Assembly (NCBI GenBank): GCA_945878355.1
Contig: CAMCTC010000077.1
Coordinates: 1 to 22,415, forward strand
Length of the DNA: 22,415 bases
Source: Bordetella parapertussis
GTDB lineage: Bacteria; Pseudomonadota; Gammaproteobacteria; Burkholderiales; Burkholderiaceae_C
Reading direction: 5' to 3'
In this document: positions 15,255 through 22,415 of the stretch, piece after piece
Layout of the letters: each line of letters starts with the position of its first letter
Position numbering within the stretch: position 1 is the stretch's first letter
Program-made: the position numbers and the translations under genes
The notes under the pieces: model-generated
What the model saw: the letters and a program-made list of their open reading frames with translations, nothing else
Databases searched by the model: none
What the model was told of the DNA's origin: nothing

Positions 15255-15893
15255 TCAGGGCGCGAGCCGCTCGCGAAGCCATTGACCCTCTGAGAGCCTG
15301 TAGCTCAGGCGGTCGTGCAATCGGCTCTTGCGCCCTTGCCAGAACTCCCAGCGGTCTGGCACCAGTCGGAAGCCGCCCCAATGCGGTGGCCGAGGCGGGG
15401 ACAGCGCGAACTGCGCGGCGTAGCGCGCTGCTTGCGCCACCAGCACCGCGCGCGATGAAATCACCTGGCTTTGCGGCGATGCCCAGGCGCCCAGCCTCGA
15501 GTCGAGCGGACGTGAGGCGAAATAGGCGTCGGCCTTGGCGTCGTCAATGCGCTCCACGCGACCCTCTATGCGCACCACGCGCTCGAGTTCTACCCAGTGG
15601 AACTGCAAGGCTGCCATCGGGTTGCCTGCCAATTCTTGGCCTTTGCGGCTGTTGAAGTTGGTGTACCAGTCCAGTCCTTTTTCCGACAAGCCCTTGATCA
15701 ACACGATCCGGGTCGACGGCCGGCCATCGGCCCCAACGGTGGCCAGCGTCATCGCGTTGGGTTCTGGCACCTGGGCGGCAATGGCTTGTTGCAACCAGGC
15801 TTCGAACTGCGCCATTGGCTTGCTGGCTGAGGCCGTCTCATCGAGTTCGTCTCGTTCGTAGCTCTTGCGTAAATCGGCGATGCGATGTTCCAT
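15255..15893 (-). CDS. pdxH: Pyridoxamine 5'-phosphate oxidase PdxH
   Basis: FMN-dependent oxidase of 212 aa that makes pyridoxal 5'-phosphate from the pyridoxine or pyridoxamine phosphates. FMN/PLP-binding segments are visible: [19 protein letters not shown], then [11 protein letters not shown], and later [14 protein letters not shown]. The C-terminal end is typical, with [14 protein letters not shown] and a final RLAP. The length is normal. The ATG at 15893 follows a TTGAGG-type ribosome site. It converges on msrA with a gap of only 13 bp and is divergent from the MocA-like gene across 220 bp. Function is confident from family-wide motifs. Confidence 0.95.
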   Translation of the reverse strand: MEHRIADLRKSYERDELDETASASKPMAQFEAWLQQAIAAQVPEPNAMTLATVGADGRPSTRIVLIKGLSEKGLDWYTNFNSRKGQELAGNPMAALQFHWVELERVVRIEGRVERIDDAKADAYFASRPLDSRLGAWASPQSQVISSRAVLVAQAARYAAQFALSPPRPPHWGGFRLVPDRWEFWQGRKSRLHDRLSYRLSEGQWLRERLAP

Positions 15894-16031
15894 GCCTCAA
15901 GTATGCCGCCACGCCGGTCATCGCTCGTTGCAGCAGATCAGCCCGCCCAGCGAGCCGAGACCCGCTCAGCCGATGTTGATCCGACACATGGTGTTGCCAC
16001 CTAAGTGGTAAGCCCTAGGTGAACATCCGAC

Positions 16032-16049
16032 TGTCGAACCGGTTCGGCA
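16032..16049. promoter_or_regulatory. Near-perfect 18-bp palindrome upstream of the MocA-like gene
   Basis: The core CGAACCGGTTCG (16035-16046) is a perfect 12-bp palindrome, extended by TG/CA on both sides after one mismatch. It ends 64 bp before the MocA-like start codon and is 138 bp upstream of pdxH. A further 6-bp inverted pair, CACCTA (15998-16003) and TAGGTG (16016-16021), lies just to its left. Both could be operators; no regulator is adjacent. Confidence 0.4.
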
Positions 16050-16113
16050 GCCCTCATGCTTGGGGCTCAGAAGCGCCCGGGAGGGATTTCGAAGGCGCCA
16101 GGAGCAAACCATC

Positions 16114-16743
16114 ATGGAAACCAAAGCTGTCGTGATCGTCTTGGCTGCCGGCCTCGGCAGCCGCTTTGGCGGTCCGCTTCACAAACTGGCCCAGCCTTTG
16201 GGCTCGGCCAGCGTGCTGGGACAGACCATAGCCCATGCCATCGAGAGCCGGCTGCCAGTGATCGTCGTCACCACCGACAAACTGGTGGCCGAGGCTGCGC
16301 GTTGGGTGGCGCGCCGCGATCTGGTGGTGTTGCCCGAGGTCGGCAGCGCAGGAGGCGGTTCGCTGGGCATGGGTTACTCGATTGCGGCCGGCGTCGCCGC
16401 AAGGCCTCAGGCTGCCGGCTGGCTGGTGCTGCCAGGTGACATGCCGCTGGTCTTGCCGTCGACCTTGGTCGCTGTCGCAGCGGCACTGCCGCAGCAACCG
16501 GTGGTCTATGCCCAGTACCTCGGTCGGCGCGGACACCCGGTAGGGTTTTCGGCCGAGCTGTACTCCGAGTTGGTCCAACTCCGCGGCGATGAAGGCGCGC
16601 GCCGCGTCAGCGCGCGCTATCCGTCGATCGGGCTTGAACTGGGTGATCCGGGCGTGTTGTTCGATATCGACACTGCGGCGGATCTGGCGGCGCTGCGAGC
16701 CTCCGACAGCGGCTCGGTGCCGGCGCTGCAGTCGCAAGGCTGA
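16114..16743 (+). CDS. mocA: MobA-like NTP transferase, probable molybdenum cofactor cytidylyltransferase
   Basis: A 209-aa nucleotidyltransferase. Its N-terminal nucleotide-binding loop LAAGLGSRFGG (10-20) and LPGDMPLV (106-113) are typical of the MobA/MocA fold. GHPVGF (140-145), GDEGAR (158-163) and DIDTAADL (184-191) point to MocA-type enzymes, which attach CMP to molybdopterin for xanthine-dehydrogenase-family enzymes. The ATG at 16114 has AGGAG at 16100-16104, nine bases upstream. No molybdoenzyme, XdhC-like chaperone or molybdate transporter gene is in the window, so the client is elsewhere or the nucleotide substrate differs. It converges on the ChaC-like gene. The fold is sure; the MocA subtype is likely. 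Confidence 0.8.
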   Translation: METKAVVIVLAAGLGSRFGGPLHKLAQPLGSASVLGQTIAHAIESRLPVIVVTTDKLVAEAARWVARRDLVVLPEVGSAGGGSLGMGYSIAAGVAARPQAAGWLVLPGDMPLVLPSTLVAVAAALPQQPVVYAQYLGRRGHPVGFSAELYSELVQLRGDEGARRVSARYPSIGLELGDPGVLFDIDTAADLAALRASDSGSVPALQSQG

Positions 16744-16744
16744 A

Positions 16745-16769
16745 GCCCGGCCGCTGGTTCACGCCGGGC
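16745..16769. terminator. GC-rich hairpin at a convergent gene junction
   Basis: A perfect 7-bp stem (GCCCGGC at 16745-16751, GCCGGGC at 16763-16769) with an 11-nt loop sits directly after the MocA-like stop and overlaps the stop region of the convergent ChaC-like gene. No T-tract is present. A transcript-end role is plausible only. Confidence 0.35.
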
Positions 16770-17376
16770 CAGGCGGGATGGGCTGGGTCAGGCCTTGCTG
16801 CCGCGCCAAGTTGAGCAAGCGCAGGCTCTCGCGGTCGCACATGCGGTGCTGGTGCAGACTCTCGGCGGTTCGCACCAGGTAATCCAGCGTGCTGCCGTAG
16901 CGTCCTCGGGCATGGCGAAGGATGTGCAGCAACTCCTGGTCCGCCAACCGGCCTGTGAAGTTGGGGCTGCTGCGACTGAGCGTGAAACCCAGCGCGCTGA
17001 CCTCGCCGGCAGCGGTTTGACAGCGCAGCCAGCGCGGGTCGTACACGCTGTTGGGCATTTCGCGCAACCACAGCTTGGGCAACTCAGTGGCTGCCTGCTC
17101 GCGCGGGATGCGGTAGACCATGCCGCGACACATGCCACCCGATACCAGCGCATAGACCAAGCCGGGCTGCTCGGGTGATCCACGGTGGACGCGGGACCGC
17201 ATCTGGAAGGCTCGGTGCCAGCCACGAACCAGCGCCGGACGGTGCTCGGCGGCGTCGAATTCAGGCCGCCAGATCAGCGAGGCATAGCCAAAAACCCACA
17301 GGTCACGCTGGCCACCCCATTGCTGGCGGACCTGCTCCAGCATCGCTGCACCGTCTCGCCTGGACTTGATGTTCAT
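16759..17376 (-). CDS. ChaC-like gamma-glutamylcyclotransferase
   Basis: A 205-aa protein of the ChaC/GGCT family, which degrades glutathione to 5-oxoproline and Cys-Gly in the cytoplasm. The substrate-binding loop VFGYASLIWRPEF is at 28-40. The likely catalytic Glu is E106 in LWLREMPNSVY. The remaining features (RGWHRAFQMRS and the central GMVYRI) also fit the family. The ATG at 17376 is chosen; the frame continues to a TTG at 17400 with no support, and no clear ribosome site is seen for either. It lies 90 bp downstream of the glyoxalase I gene on the same strand, so both may act on glutathione pools. Confidence 0.87.
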   Translation of the reverse strand: MNIKSRRDGAAMLEQVRQQWGGQRDLWVFGYASLIWRPEFDAAEHRPALVRGWHRAFQMRSRVHRGSPEQPGLVYALVSGGMCRGMVYRIPREQAATELPKLWLREMPNSVYDPRWLRCQTAAGEVSALGFTLSRSSPNFTGRLADQELLHILRHARGRYGSTLDYLVRTAESLHQHRMCDRESLRLLNLARQQGLTQPIPPGPA

Positions 17377-17466
17377 GGCAAGAGCATGCCAGAACCGCAA
17401 CGCCAGAGTCTGGCGCGTGAGCCGGGCTGTCAGCGTGGCCTAGACCCAGCCAGGCAGGTGCTGAGT

Positions 17467-17868
17467 TCAGATCTCGCGCTTTTCGATCAGTTCGATCTTG
17501 TAGCCATCCGGGTCGGTGACGAAGGCGATCACCGTGTTGCCGCCTTTGACCGGTCCGGGCTCACGGGTGATCGAGCCGCCCAGCGCTGCGGCTTTGTCGC
17601 GCAGCCCGCTGCAGGTGGCGGCCACGTCGGGCACGCCGATCGCGATATGGCCGAACGCCGTGCCCTGCTCGTAGTGGTCGACGCCGTAGTTGTAGGTCAG
17701 CTCGATCTCGGCCTGGCCCGGGTTGCCGCCATAGCCCACGAAGGCCAGGTCGTACTTTTGCTCGGGCCGCAGCGTCTTGCGCAGCAGGTCCATGCCCAGC
17801 ACCTGGGTGTAGAAATCGATCGATCGCTGCAGGTTGCCGACCCGCAACATGGTGTGGAGCATGAGCAT
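17467..17868 (-). CDS. gloA: Lactoylglutathione lyase (glyoxalase I)
   Basis: A 133-aa glyoxalase I that isomerises the methylglyoxal-glutathione hemithioacetal to S-lactoylglutathione. Metal ligands match E. coli GloA: H5, E56, H74 and E126 (in [11 protein letters not shown]). The first 26 residues are nearly those of the E. coli protein. It lacks the short C-terminal tail of E. coli GloA, which is not catalytic. The ATG at 17868 is preceded by GAGG. It lies 145 bp downstream of the MBL-fold gene and 90 bp upstream of the ChaC-like gene, all minus strand. Confidence 0.95.
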   Translation of the reverse strand: MLMLHTMLRVGNLQRSIDFYTQVLGMDLLRKTLRPEQKYDLAFVGYGGNPGQAEIELTYNYGVDHYEQGTAFGHIAIGVPDVAATCSGLRDKAAALGGSITREPGPVKGGNTVIAFVTDPDGYKIELIEKREI

Positions 17869-17970
17869 TGTTGATCCTCAGGGCAATGGTTGAACACAGT
17901 GTGCCCGAATCACAGGCTTGTCAGCTGTGCAGAGGGCAATGGCAGTGCCTGGCGCTGCGGTGCAACTGAC

Positions 17971-18009
17971 GCCAGACCAGGCGCCAGACCAGGCGCCAGA
18001 CCAGGCGCC
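17971..18009. repeat. 12-bp perfect tandem repeat, 3.25 copies
   Basis: Three identical units of GCCAGACCAGGC (17971-17982, 17983-17994, 17995-18006) are followed by GCC. They end four bases before the 3' end of the MBL-fold gene, in the 145-bp gap before gloA. Upstream, CTGGCGC at 17949-17955 can pair with GCGCCAG within the repeat (17981-17987), so the transcript could fold here. No coding role is evident. Confidence 0.85.
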
Positions 18010-18013
18010 AACA

Positions 18014-18961
18014 TCAGTCCGGCGCACGGTCCAGCCAGATGCCCAAGCCCTGGGCATTGAGCTCGACGTCGAGCGCCAGCAAGCCCAGCCCGGCTTCGAT
18101 ATCGGGCAGACCGTGACGCTGCAACTGCGTGCGGCAGAGCCCGAGCAGCGCCGATTTCAACGCGAGGTGGCGGTCCGGCGCGCTTCGCAGACCTTGCGCT
18201 GCTGCCACCATCGAATCGATCTGTTCGAACAGCAGCTTGGCCAGGCGTGGCACATCGCCGACTCTGCCGTAATGGGTGAGGTACATGCAATCGGGCTCGC
18301 GCGCCAGCAATCGGGTGATCGACTGGCGCAGCGGCGCTGGCTCGAACTGCACAGGCGTCGACGTCGGCAGAATCCAGGCGCCTAGCGCGGTGTCGAAATC
18401 GCGGTAGCTCAGGCCGAAGGTGTCGCCTGTGAACCAGCCGCGGCTGCGTTCGTCCCAGATGCAGTGGTGGTGGCGCGCATGGCCTGGCGTGTCGATGAAG
18501 TGCAGCGGCCGGCCAGCCAGCTCGACCGTCAGGCCGTCCTCGGTGGCTTGCACCCGGTCGGCCGGCACTGGCACCAAGTTGCCATAGTCGCGGTCCATCG
18601 CAGCTTGTCCGTACACCGCCAGCGCACCGGCGTAGAGCGCCTGGGGGTCGATCATGTGGCGGGCACCGCGCGGATGCACCAGCATCCTGGCATTCGGCAG
18701 CGACTGCATCAGCAGCCCTGCGCCGCCCGCATGGTCAAGGTGAACATGGGTCGGGATCACGAAGTCCACTGCGTCCATGCCCAGCCCCAGATCCTCGAGC
18801 GCAGCCAACAAGCGAGGCACTGCGAAGTTGGTGCCGGTGTCGACAAAAGCGGCGCGGCCTTTCTCGACGATCAGGTACGAGGCGTCAAACAGCGGGCGAT
18901 GAAATCCGGTGTCGATGACGTGCACGCCGTGCGCCAAGGTTTGGACAAAAGGCAGGGCCAT
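18014..18961 (-). CDS. MBL-fold metallo-hydrolase
   Basis: A 315-aa metallo-beta-lactamase-fold hydrolase. The dinuclear zinc motif THVHLDHAGG (71-80) gives H72, H74, D76 and H77. Further ligands are H161 (TPGHARHHH), D180 (WFTGD) and probably the His of LTHYGRVGD. The C-terminal 90 or so residues are helical and not recognised. The protein is longer than, and different from, classical glyoxalase II (GloB), though a thioester or lactone substrate is possible. It is upstream of gloA on the same strand, which makes a glutathione-thioester hydrolase tempting but unproven. The ATG at 18961 lacks a clear ribosome site. Family is sure; substrate unknown. Confidence 0.9.
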   Translation of the reverse strand: MALPFVQTLAHGVHVIDTGFHRPLFDASYLIVEKGRAAFVDTGTNFAVPRLLAALEDLGLGMDAVDFVIPTHVHLDHAGGAGLLMQSLPNARMLVHPRGARHMIDPQALYAGALAVYGQAAMDRDYGNLVPVPADRVQATEDGLTVELAGRPLHFIDTPGHARHHHCIWDERSRGWFTGDTFGLSYRDFDTALGAWILPTSTPVQFEPAPLRQSITRLLAREPDCMYLTHYGRVGDVPRLAKLLFEQIDSMVAAAQGLRSAPDRHLALKSALLGLCRTQLQRHGLPDIEAGLGLLALDVELNAQGLGIWLDRAPD

Positions 18962-19055
18962 GGTCTGGTTTCAATTCGCTAAAAGCGGTCGCTGAAAGGC
19001 CTTGCGAAAGGCGCGGCCCAAGAATTCCCGGTCCGGGGCTGGAGTCGGTGGCGGA

Positions 19056-20270
19056 TCAGCCCTGGACGTACAGCGCCCACAGCCGGCCGAGATCGGCCGC
19101 GCCGTCGTTGCCCTGCACGCCACGCAGCACCTGCACGGCTTTGGACTTGTGCTTGCTACTTTGCAGCATCGCCAGACCCAGCTTGAGCTTGGCGTCTTCC
19201 GGCCGCTTCAGGTTGCCCTTGGCGATGCCTTGCTCGATCAAGGTCACGCCCTTGTCTGCCTGCCCCATGGTGGCATAGGCATAGCCGATCTGCACCAGGT
19301 CGTTGCCCTCTTTGGCGGCAGCAGCAGCTTCGGCACGGGTGGCAATCGACAGTTTGGCTTCAGCTTCTTGTTTGTTGGCCATGTCGCGCAAGCGTTTGTG
19401 GCGCTCGGCCTCTGCGCCATTGCCCAGCGCGCCGGCGGCAAAGCCCTTGTCGACGATGGCCTTGCCTTCGGCAGGCAGTCCGGCCTGCAGCGCGAGCTGG
19501 CTCATCTCCATGAATTCATCGGTCTTGGCCAGCGAACCCGTGGCGAGTTTGAGCCGCATCAGATCGAGCGAAAAACGGCCCGAGAAGCCGCTCTTGCGCT
19601 GCAACCGGCCTAAGTAGATGGCCCAGTATTCTTTTTTCGGGTAGCTGAACAGCAGTTTTTCGAGCGTCGCGCCCTGGCCTGCCGGGTTGCCGGTGCGTGC
19701 CTGGGCATCTGCCAGCCTCAGCAGGTCGCCTTCTTCGGGCCGCTTGCCGGCTTGCTCGGACGCTGCGACGGCTGCGCTGGCATCCTTGGCCACTGCCGCA
19801 AAATCGCCGCTCTGGGACTGCACATAGGCTTGCAGTTGTTTGAGCTGTGCGCTGTTGCCACCCAGCGACTGGGCCTTCTGGATCCACTGGCCGGTCTTGG
19901 CCCAGTCCTTGGCCGCCGAGTAGGCAAAGGCCAGCGACTCGGCCACCTGCGCAGCATCGGTGCCGGTGACCTTGGGAAACACCGCCTCGAAAGCGGCGAT
20001 CGCAGCAGGGTTGTCGCCAGCGCGCTGCGCCGCCGAGCCCTTCATGCGGTCGATCATCAGCTGTTCGGCAGCGGTCTTGCCCGCCACGCCGTCGGCCTCG
20101 CGCACCTTGGCCAGCGCTTCCTTGCCCTTGCCCGCCTTGAGCAACTCGGAGGCTTGCTGCAGCGGCTTGCCGACCTCGGGGCGCAGTGCTTGGGCCTGCG
20201 CCGTGCTCAACAAGCTGGCTGCACCGGCCAGCAGCAAGGCCGCGGCCAGTGTAGGAATCTTCTTCATCAT
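19056..20270 (-). CDS. Exported TPR-like protein of the TonB/ExbBD operon
   Basis: A 404-aa protein with a clear signal peptide (MMKKIPTLAAALLLAGAASL..., cleavage near AQA at 24-26), hence periplasmic or outer-membrane associated. The mature part is a run of Ala-rich helical pairs with TPR-like spacing (for example ALAKVREADGVAG, AIAAFEAVFPKV and YAYATMGQADKGVTLIEQGI). No catalytic motif is seen. I chose the ATG at 20270, five bases after the exbD2 stop; an in-frame TTG at 20279 would overlap that stop, and the ATG at 20267 is also possible. Tight linkage suggests it assists or extends the TonB-ExbBD machine in the periplasm. I recall TPR proteins accompanying some TonB clusters in Vibrio, but homology to those is not established here. 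Confidence 0.85.
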   Translation of the reverse strand: MMKKIPTLAAALLLAGAASLLSTAQAQALRPEVGKPLQQASELLKAGKGKEALAKVREADGVAGKTAAEQLMIDRMKGSAAQRAGDNPAAIAAFEAVFPKVTGTDAAQVAESLAFAYSAAKDWAKTGQWIQKAQSLGGNSAQLKQLQAYVQSQSGDFAAVAKDASAAVAASEQAGKRPEEGDLLRLADAQARTGNPAGQGATLEKLLFSYPKKEYWAIYLGRLQRKSGFSGRFSLDLMRLKLATGSLAKTDEFMEMSQLALQAGLPAEGKAIVDKGFAAGALGNGAEAERHKRLRDMANKQEAEAKLSIATRAEAAAAAKEGNDLVQIGYAYATMGQADKGVTLIEQGIAKGNLKRPEDAKLKLGLAMLQSSKHKSKAVQVLRGVQGNDGAADLGRLWALYVQG

Positions 20271-20275
20271 CCCGC

Positions 20276-20701
20276 TCAATTCATGAACTGTTCGTTGCCG
20301 ACCAGGCCGATCTTCGTCACGCCGAGACGCTGCGCGCTGGCCATCACCATCGCCACCACCTTGTAGCTCACCAGCTTGTTCGGACGCAGGTGTACTTCGG
20401 GTTGATCAGGCAGTGCAGCGACTTGCGCGAGTCGGTTCTCCAGATCGGTGCGGTCTTTGATGATGGCGCCGTTCCAGCCAATCGTGCCGTCGAAATCGAC
20501 ATCGATGCGAACGATCTCTGGCGGCTTGAGCGGCGGTGCACTCGGACCCACAGGCATGTTCATCTTCACCGCGTGGGTTTGAATCGGGATCGTGATGATC
20601 AGCATGATGATCAACACCAGCATCACGTCGATCAGCGGCGTGGTGTTGATGTCCATTATCGGAGCGTCTTCGTCGCCGCCCGAGCCTAGTTGCATGGACA
20701 T
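20276..20701 (-). CDS. exbD: ExbD/TolR-family biopolymer transport protein (second copy)
   Basis: A 141-aa ExbD with a short cytoplasmic N-terminus, one transmembrane helix (about residues 22-41) and a periplasmic domain. The proton-path Asp is D25 in TPLIDVMLVL. It works with ExbB to power TonB from the proton motive force. The ATG at 20701 follows an AGGAA ribosome site and starts 12 bp after the stop of the first exbD. It differs clearly from that copy after the membrane helix (NMPVGPSAPPLKPPE), so the two are not a recent duplication. Confidence 0.92.
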   Translation of the reverse strand: MSMQLGSGGDEDAPIMDINTTPLIDVMLVLIIMLIITIPIQTHAVKMNMPVGPSAPPLKPPEIVRIDVDFDGTIGWNGAIIKDRTDLENRLAQVAALPDQPEVHLRPNKLVSYKVVAMVMASAQRLGVTKIGLVGNEQFMN

Positions 20702-20713
20702 GTCGAATTCCTG

Positions 20714-21142
20714 TTATTGACGCGGTGGCGCTTCGGTGATGAAGCCAACCTTGGCGATGCCTGCTCGCTGGCAGGCCACCACCAAGCGACCCACGCTCTC
20801 GTAGCGCGCGTCCTCGTCACCGCGGATGTGCACTTCGGGCTGCGGGTCCTTGATCGACTCCTTCTTCAGCGCTTGGACCAAGGCTTCGTTGTCCGGCATC
20901 TTGCGGGTGTTCCAGTACACATCGCCGTCTCGGCTGACGGCCAGCAGGATGTTCTCTGGCTTGGTCTGCGTGGGCAGGTTGCGTTCCTTGGGCAGTTGCA
21001 GCTTCACACTCTGCGTGACCACGGGAATCGTGATCAGGAAGATGATCAACAGCACCAACATCACGTCGACCAGCGGCGTGGTGTTGATGGCCGAATTCAT
21101 CTCGTCTTCGTCGCCGTCAGACGACCCGACCTGCATGGACAT
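20714..21142 (-). CDS. exbD: ExbD/TolR-family biopolymer transport protein (first copy)
   Basis: A 142-aa ExbD with an acidic N-terminus (SSDGDEDEM), one membrane helix and a periplasmic domain. The conserved proton-path Asp is D26 in TPLVDVMLVLLIIF. It starts 3 bp after the exbB stop codon, so translation is probably coupled. Two exbD genes in a row after exbB is a known arrangement in Xanthomonas-type TonB loci, where the second may be needed only for certain substrates. Confidence 0.92.
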   Translation of the reverse strand: MSMQVGSSDGDEDEMNSAINTTPLVDVMLVLLIIFLITIPVVTQSVKLQLPKERNLPTQTKPENILLAVSRDGDVYWNTRKMPDNEALVQALKKESIKDPQPEVHIRGDEDARYESVGRLVVACQRAGIAKVGFITEAPPRQ

Positions 21143-21145
21143 GGC

Positions 21146-21958
21146 TTATCTCTTCGCGGACAGCAGCACGTTGTGCACGTCACCCGCGAAGCTGCGTACC
21201 TTCTCCATCACCGTCTTGTTGCGGCGAATCAGCCAGTTGTAGCCCATCACCGCGGGCACCGCGACGGCCAGGCCGAACGCGGTCATGATCAGCGACTCAC
21301 CCACCGGTCCGGCGACCTTGTCGATCGATGCCTGTCCAGCGATGCCGATCGCCGTGAGCGCGTGGTAGATGCCCCAGACTGTGCCGAACAGACCGACGAA
21401 CGGTGCGGTCGAGCCAACGGTCGCGAGCACCGCCAGGCCATCCTGCATGCGGCTCTGTATGTTGCCCACGGCGCGGTCAATGCTCATGCTGATCCAGGTG
21501 TGGCGGTCGATCTGCTCGATCAGCGTGCCTTCGTGGTGCTCATCGGCCGTGACGCCCGATTCGGCGATGTAACGGAAAGCGCTGCCTTCGGCCAGCGTCG
21601 TGGCAGCCTGTTTCATGCTGCCGGCTTTCCAGAATCCTTCACCGACCATGTTGGCGCTCTTGAGCATCTTGCTCTGCTCGAACAGTTTGGTGAAGATGAC
21701 ATACCAGCTGCCCATGCTCATGATGATCATGATGATCAGCGTGCCGCGTGCGACGAAGTCGCCTTGGCTCCACAGTGCGTCCAGCCCGTAGGGATTGTTG
21801 ACCTCTTCCTTGGCGATGGCCGGCGCCTGTGCGGGGGCCGAGGCCTGGGCTTCAGGCGCTGAGGCCTGAGCCAGCGCCGGGCCGGGCACGGTGGTCAGCG
21901 CAGCAAGCGCGAGCAAGGCGGCGGCCAGTGGCGCGCGCAGTGTTTTCATCAGGGACAT
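21146..21958 (-). CDS. exbB: ExbB/TolQ-family proton channel protein
   Basis: A 270-aa ExbB with three transmembrane segments (about 72-90, 175-203 and 222-243) and a cytoplasmic domain between the first two. Conserved channel positions include GSTAPFVGLFGTVWGIYHAL (182-201), with T193, and T226 in ESLIMTAFGLAVAVP. An N-terminal signal peptide (1-30, ending ALA) and an Ala/Pro/Gln-rich linker precede the first membrane helix, a form seen in longer ExbB proteins. The ATG at 21958 has GGAG six bases upstream. It lies 112 bp after the tonB stop and heads exbB-exbD-exbD-TPR. Confidence 0.94.
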   Translation of the reverse strand: MSLMKTLRAPLAAALLALAALTTVPGPALAQASAPEAQASAPAQAPAIAKEEVNNPYGLDALWSQGDFVARGTLIIMIIMSMGSWYVIFTKLFEQSKMLKSANMVGEGFWKAGSMKQAATTLAEGSAFRYIAESGVTADEHHEGTLIEQIDRHTWISMSIDRAVGNIQSRMQDGLAVLATVGSTAPFVGLFGTVWGIYHALTAIGIAGQASIDKVAGPVGESLIMTAFGLAVAVPAVMGYNWLIRRNKTVMEKVRSFAGDVHNVLLSAKR

Positions 21959-21981
21959 GTGGACTCCAGGGAGGGACGGGC

Positions 21982-22004
21982 GCGTGTCGGATTGGTCAAC
22001 ACGC
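21982..22004. repeat. Inverted repeat in the tonB-exbB gap
   Basis: GCGTGT (21982-21987) and ACACGC (21999-22004) form a 6-bp stem with an 11-nt loop in the 112-bp region between tonB and exbB. It could shape transcript stability or be chance. No Fur-box-like sequence was recognised here. Confidence 0.25.
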
Positions 22005-22070
22005 CGGGCGAAGACGGGGCAAAGAGCGAATTTTCTGGGTATTTGGCGAGACTCTTACAGAGCCCGCGTG

Positions 22071-22415
22071 TCAGTCTGTTTTCCAGACATAGTCGACCAT
22101 GGTGGTGCCGCCGATGGGCTTGCCTTGTTCGTCAATGCCGGGTTTGAAGCGGCACTTGCTGAGCGCTTCGATGGCGGTGCGATCGAGCAGTCGGTGCTCG
22201 CGAGAGGTGCCGGCCGAGCGCTCGATCTCCGCCTTGGCCACAGCGCCTGTGGCGTCCACGGTGAAGCGGATCTTGCTGGTGCCTGTGGCATCTGCACGCA
22301 GGGCCGCCGACGGGTACTCTGGCTTTTCACAGGTGCTGACATCGATTCGGGCAGGAACTGCCTGTGGCTTAGGCGCTGGAGGCGCGGCCGGAGCCGGCGG
22401 TGCTGCGGGCGCCGG
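22071..22415 (-). CDS. tonB: TonB energy transducer, C-terminal part (cut by window edge)
   Basis: The frame is open from the right edge of the window to the stop at 22071, giving 114 residues of a protein whose N-terminus lies outside. It begins in a Pro/Ala-rich stretch (PAPAAPPAPAAPPAPKPQ), as in the periplasm-spanning linker of TonB. It continues into a TonB C-terminal domain: CEKPEYPSAALRADATG, then IRFTVDATGAVAKAEIERS, then AIEALSKCRFKPGIDEQGKP, ending VDYVWKTD. Two cysteines (in STCEKPEY and SKCRFKPG) might form a disulfide. It is followed by exbB after 112 bp, which fits a TonB system for outer-membrane receptor uptake. The membrane anchor cannot be seen. Confidence 0.88.
   Translation of the reverse strand, partial: PAPAAPPAPAAPPAPKPQAVPARIDVSTCEKPEYPSAALRADATGTSKIRFTVDATGAVAKAEIERSAGTSREHRLLDRTAIEALSKCRFKPGIDEQGKPIGGTTMVDYVWKTD

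Noticed and set aside
17971..18009. Possible CRISPR-like array
   Set aside because: Units are contiguous 12-mers without spacers, so this is a simple tandem repeat.
20690..21862. 390-codon plus-strand open frame opposite exbD/exbB
   Set aside because: His/Asp/Arg-rich composition typical of antisense translation of membrane protein genes.

Overview
The window is a gene-dense, high-GC stretch (long antisense shadow ORFs, GC-rich third positions). It reads as part of a betaproteobacterial, Burkholderiales-type chromosome. The evidence is a BktB-type beta-ketothiolase close to the Ralstonia/Cupriavidus form, a Bug-family (TctC) solute receptor, and a tonB-exbB-exbD-exbD locus. The taxonomic call is an inference from protein resemblance only. 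No rRNA, tRNA, transposase, integrase, CRISPR array or phage gene was seen. It looks like ordinary core/accessory chromosome rather than a mobile island.

Left half (64-14611): a cluster for CoA-thioester catabolism. A BktB-like thiolase (minus) and an ACAD10/11-like acyl-CoA dehydrogenase (plus) diverge from a 268-bp region holding a strong dyad. Converging on the dehydrogenase is a minus-strand series starting at 7526: an SDR dehydrogenase, a MaoC/hydratase-2 protein overlapping it by one base, a Rieske oxygenase alpha subunit, a small unknown protein and a Bug periplasmic receptor. From the same 303-bp divergent region, a plus-strand series encodes a DUF169 protein, a crotonase-family protein and a NudL-like CoA pyrophosphatase. 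A MalT/AlkS-type LuxR regulator of 939 aa with a coupled lipoprotein gene lies next (minus), and diverges from a TesB acyl-CoA thioesterase. Together these supply most steps of a beta-oxidation spiral: dehydrogenation, hydration, 3-hydroxyacyl oxidation and thiolysis. They also add an oxygenase, uptake, CoA-ester release and CoA turnover. The substrate cannot be read from sequence; the RHO, DUF169 protein and unusual crotonase suggest something other than plain straight-chain fatty acids.

Middle (14711-18961): stress and cofactor genes. These are msrA, pdxH, a MocA-like molybdopterin nucleotidyltransferase with no molybdoenzyme nearby, a ChaC-like gamma-glutamylcyclotransferase, glyoxalase I and an MBL-fold hydrolase. 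The last three lie on the minus strand and may form a loose glutathione/aldehyde-handling group. A perfect 12-bp tandem repeat lies between the MBL gene and gloA.

Right end (19056-22415): a minus-strand TonB energy-transduction operon, tonB (cut by the window edge), exbB, exbD1, exbD2 and a signal-peptide-bearing, TPR-like protein.

Start codons were chosen from Shine-Dalgarno sequences, signal peptides and family alignment remembered from knowledge. Several differ from the longest open frame, as noted per entry.
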